Of a DNA stretch of 64,000 nucleotides, positions 61,767-64,000 are shown in pieces. The position numbers and the translations under genes are program-made. Positions within the stretch are counted from its first letter, which is position 1, and each line of letters begins with the position of its first letter. The stretch lies in NCBI RefSeq assembly GCF_900115195.1, contig NZ_FOVO01000013.1:19837-83836 (forward strand). Direction: 5' to 3'. This stretch comes from Xenorhabdus japonica (GTDB lineage Bacteria; Pseudomonadota; Gammaproteobacteria; Enterobacterales; Enterobacteriaceae). The notes below the pieces were generated by a model. That model had not been told where the DNA came from. It ran no database searches and saw only the letters and a list, made by a program, of their open reading frames with translations.

Positions 61767-62549
61767 TCAATAATAAAGGTAAAAATCTGTTACTAACTGA
61801 CGGAATTCGTCTGAATATGCACCATCCGAGGAGCGAATAGTTAATTCACACACTTGTACTTCCTGTTCTTGCAAGGATAACCCCAGCAATAGGCGATGCA
61901 ATGGCTTATCCTGCCTATCACGGACATTAACTCGGAAATGGGTAAACCATCCCAAATCTGATGCCATTTTTTCAAATTGTTCACCAATCTCATAAGGCAG
62001 TACCAGACAAAATAATCCCGTCGGTGTAATCAATGCTTGCACACATTCCAATAATCCTTGATGTGTCAATGATGACGTATAACGGGCCTGATTGCGTGCT
62101 TCGTTTCGACATGCAATAGCAGGCTCAAAATAGGGTGGGTTGCTAACAATCAAATCGTATTGGGAACTCATTTCATGTAATTCATTTTGTGCTAACTCAT
62201 TTTGTTGGATATGCTGTCGCACGAAATCATGAATATCCTGCTGATGTACTGTAATACGGGAAGGCCACGGTGATTGCTGCATGTTACCAACTGCCTGCGT
62301 TGCAGCAAGAACATCCAGCTCCACCGCATCAATAATGATATCTCCTTTTGTACGCTGAGCTATCATCAAGGCAATTAAACCGCTGCCACATCCGATATCC
62401 AGACATCTTTTCCTGTTATATACTGGTGCCCAGGCTCCCAACAATACACCATCCGTCCCGACTTTCATTGCACATTTATCATGTCCAACAAAAAACTGTT
62501 TAAATGTAAAACCACCACAGCGAAAAGTGGGTTTCTGTATCAATGCCAT
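61767..62549 (-). CDS. trmN: tRNA1(Val) A37 N6-methyltransferase TrmN6
   Basis: SAM-dependent enzyme methylating A37 of tRNA1-Val (YfiC). 260 residues: FTFKQFFVGHDKCAMKVGTDGVLLGAWA, SAM loop LDIGCGSGLIALMIAQRT and the catalytic DLIVSNPPYFEP. Last chromosomal core gene before the prophage boundary; the usual divergent neighbour srmB does not follow within the window. Confidence 0.95.
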   Translation of the reverse strand: MALIQKPTFRCGGFTFKQFFVGHDKCAMKVGTDGVLLGAWAPVYNRKRCLDIGCGSGLIALMIAQRTKGDIIIDAVELDVLAATQAVGNMQQSPWPSRITVHQQDIHDFVRQHIQQNELAQNELHEMSSQYDLIVSNPPYFEPAIACRNEARNQARYTSSLTHQGLLECVQALITPTGLFCLVLPYEIGEQFEKMASDLGWFTHFRVNVRDRQDKPLHRLLLGLSLQEQEVQVCELTIRSSDGAYSDEFRQLVTDFYLYY

Positions 62550-62708
62550 AACACATATCTGCTGAAATTAAAATTTGTCATAGCATAAATCTTATGGCCG
62601 AAGGATAAAAGCAACCTGCCCATCGGATGCTTTTATAGGATGAAGAATGCGCCTAACCTGTTTATAATCGGTAGAATGACATTATAAATCAATTTGATAT
62701 ATTATTAA

Positions 62709-62746
62709 GGGGTGCTATTGGGGTGCTATAATGAACGTAGCACCCA
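62709..62746. repeat. Three GGGGTGCTAT-type sites at the prophage edge (putative integrase arm sites)
   Basis: GGGGTGCTAT at 62709 and 62720 (11 bp apart), plus an inverted TAGCACCCA at 62738. The second and third form an eight-base inverted repeat. Repeated 9-10-bp sites at a phage boundary are typical of tyrosine-integrase arm-type sites. No integrase gene is visible at this end. Confidence 0.5.
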
Positions 62747-62772
62747 GTGGCTCTTGAGGGGTTATTACAAGA

Positions 62773-63042
62773 TTATTTTCTTTTAAACTGTATCCTCTCC
62801 AGTTCTTTCACGGCAAGCTCTCTTTGTTCGTCAATATATTCGGCGAGATCATGCAAATGAACGATTCGTGGTGACTTTTGGCTATCGTTCATTTTGTAGG
62901 TTGGGATTTTTAGTTTGCCCTCGTTAGCCTTACGTTCTGCCGTTGTCGGACTTAGCTTAAGATATTTCTCAGCTATAACTGATAATGGGATTTGCGATGT
63001 TTCAAACTCCGCCATTAATAGAAACACTGTATTCATTTTCAC
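62773..63042 (-). CDS. PrtN-like (pyocin activator family) phage regulator
   Basis: 89 residues. N-terminal MNTVFLLMAEFETSQIPLSVIAEKYLKLSPTT and C-terminal RIVHLHDLAEYIDEQRELA are typical of the PrtN family. In Pseudomonas PrtN activates pyocin genes; in prophages its homologues lie near the attachment site and may act like excisionase or AlpA, which is inference. Overlaps the upstream gene by four bases. First gene inside the phage border. Confidence 0.8.
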   Translation of the reverse strand: MKMNTVFLLMAEFETSQIPLSVIAEKYLKLSPTTAERKANEGKLKIPTYKMNDSQKSPRIVHLHDLAEYIDEQRELAVKELERIQFKRK

Positions 63043-63359
63043 TTTTCCCCTCCTTTCTGATAACCGTTCTCCATAATTGCTTTCGCCACTCCTGCTGGAG
63101 TTGCCTTATCACTCCATGTTGCATCAAAAATAAGGCTGTTCAGTTCCGTACTGAGAATGTCATCCAAATTTCTTGGCCTTTCGGAGTAGGGCATCTCATC
63201 GGGCACCCCATTCATAATGTCGATAATGAGTTCAGCGATTTCCTTTTCTCCCCGTGCTGGCTTGCGGTATCCGGCCTGCCATACTGCATCGGTGATATCA
63301 GCAGGATCACCCCAGACCGAAGCGATGATTTGGGTGAGGTGGAATGAGTTATTGATCAT
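63039..63359 (-). CDS. Prophage protein of unknown function
   Basis: 106 residues, acidic, soluble. No family recognised; contains an RPRNLDDILSTELN stretch. Overlaps both neighbours by four bases (ATGA), so translated as part of a compact early phage operon with the NinX-like and PrtN-like genes. Confidence 0.6.
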   Translation of the reverse strand: MINNSFHLTQIIASVWGDPADITDAVWQAGYRKPARGEKEIAELIIDIMNGVPDEMPYSERPRNLDDILSTELNSLIFDATWSDKATPAGVAKAIMENGYQKGGEK

Positions 63360-63748
63360 GACTGGCTCTTCTCCATCAATTCACTCGGTATCTCAACCTC
63401 GTCGCCCAATTTTGCAGCGACTACAGCGCGGCAAATGGCGATTTGTGGCGTGTTGCCTGTTTGCGTTTTAAAAATAGAAAAATCATCAATTAACACTACT
63501 CTACAATTTGCCACCCAATGATCGCCTCTAAATGCCATGTGAGTTAAATTGTCGATGTATTTATCAATCAACTGCCCACACTGCGCCCAATCGGTTGAGG
63601 GTTTAAATGAATAATACCTGCTGTTTTTATCTACAAAATGTCCGCTGGGTAATTCTAGAAAACCTTCATTATTAATTTCTGCTCCGAGAGCCAAACACAC
63701 AGCCCAATCCAACGCCCGTCCCGTCAGTTCCGATGTTTTGATTTTCAT
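63356..63748 (-). CDS. NinX/DUF2591-like phage protein
   Basis: 130 residues: MKIKTSELTGRALDWAVCLALG, YSFKPSTDWAQCGQLIDKY, VANCRVVLIDDFSIFKTQTGNTPQIAICRAVVAAKLGDEVEIP. This pattern (AL.WAV, PSTDWAQ.GPLI, AI.RA.V..K.GD.VEVP) is that of DUF2591 proteins, which include phage P22 NinX. Function unknown. One base after the DUF551 gene. Confidence 0.8.
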   Translation of the reverse strand: MKIKTSELTGRALDWAVCLALGAEINNEGFLELPSGHFVDKNSRYYSFKPSTDWAQCGQLIDKYIDNLTHMAFRGDHWVANCRVVLIDDFSIFKTQTGNTPQIAICRAVVAAKLGDEVEIPSELMEKSQS

Positions 63749-63749
63749 C

Positions 63750-64000
63750 TCAATTCTCCTGTGTTACTGGTGCGGGGATATCATCCATGTAGCACCAGTG
63801 GGTGACTTCTGAATTATCGTGTTTTGTCCATTCGTCTTTGTCAGAATCCCACCAGTCATAGCCTATGCTGGTTATGGATTGACCATATCCTCCGGTGTAG
63901 GTGTAATAAACAAGGCATAGAGGGCTAAAGCCGCCATCATCCTCTGGCATTCTTTCTTTGACACTGACCCAAGGAATTCCTTGAGTTTTCTTGTTTTCAT
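63750..64000 (-). CDS. DUF551 family phage protein, 5' end beyond the window
   Basis: The obvious ATG at 63950 is internal: the same frame reads PWVSVKERMPEDDGG across it, the DUF551 signature W.SV..RMPE, and stays open to base 64000. The domain ends with VTHWCYMDDIPAP, matching the usual THW..LP..P. Function unknown; common in the early region of lambdoid and P2-like prophages near NinX-type genes. Confidence 0.75.
   Translation of the reverse strand, partial: ENKKTQGIPWVSVKERMPEDDGGFSPLCLVYYTYTGGYGQSITSIGYDWWDSDKDEWTKHDNSEVTHWCYMDDIPAPVTQEN

Overview
The window is a stretch of core chromosome from a gammaproteobacterium of the order Enterobacterales. AT-rich intergenic DNA, a protealysin-type M4 protease cluster, a PrtN-like prophage gene and the losses relative to Escherichia coli suggest an insect-associated Morganellaceae, most likely Photorhabdus or Xenorhabdus. 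The genus is inference; the family-level placement rests on many near full-length protein matches. Almost every gene lies on the minus strand, and the order follows E. coli from cysM through hisS, the isc operon, glyA-hmp, purL and rnc to rpoE-trmN6, read in reverse.

Layout. 1-4651: sulfate/thiosulfate uptake (cysPTWA) and a truncated-by-the-edge cysM. 4832-7538: lipoprotein yfeY, a small unknown gene, acetyltransferase ypeA and hemF; amiA, normally between ypeA and hemF, is missing. 7788-11068: an accessory island with two tandem protealysin-like metalloproteases and a third copy cut down to its propeptide. 11069-20788: der, bamB, yfgM, hisS, ispG, rodZ, a shortened pilW, rlmN, ndk. 21196-22446: a small accessory patch (secreted protein, XRE regulator, DUF2975 membrane protein). 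22607-30373: sseB (C-terminal half only), pepB, iscX-fdx-hscA-hscB-iscA-iscU-iscS-iscR with two IscR boxes upstream. 30530-36405: trmJ, suhB, hcaT, glyA, hmp, with PurR and NsrR sites between glyA and hmp. 36592-43277: glnB, nadE, the glrK-qseG-glrR two-component operon, and upstream of it the sRNA glmY with a sigma-54 promoter and three GlrR half-site pairs. 43278-49503: purL, mltF, tadA. 49676-51605: alkA and an AT-rich unknown membrane gene. 51665-62549: yfhL, acpS, pdxJ, recO, era, rnc, lepB, lepA, rseC, rseB, rseA, rpoE, trmN6; nadB, normally between rpoE and trmN6, is absent. 62700-64000: the edge of a prophage, with short repeats resembling integrase arm sites followed by PrtN-like, NinX-like and DUF551 genes.

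Functional themes: sulfur assimilation and cysteine supply feeding Fe-S cluster assembly (cysM, isc); envelope homeostasis (bamB, yfeY, rpoE-rseABC, mltF, lepB, GlmY control of amino-sugar synthesis); translation and RNA maturation (der, era, rnc, lepA, rlmN, trmJ, tadA, hisS, trmN6); and one-carbon/purine metabolism under PurR (glyA, purL). The most unusual material is the triple protease array, the precise glmY regulatory region, an otherwise unexplained set of 15-bp-period tandem repeats in four intergenic regions, the half-gene sseB and the prophage border.
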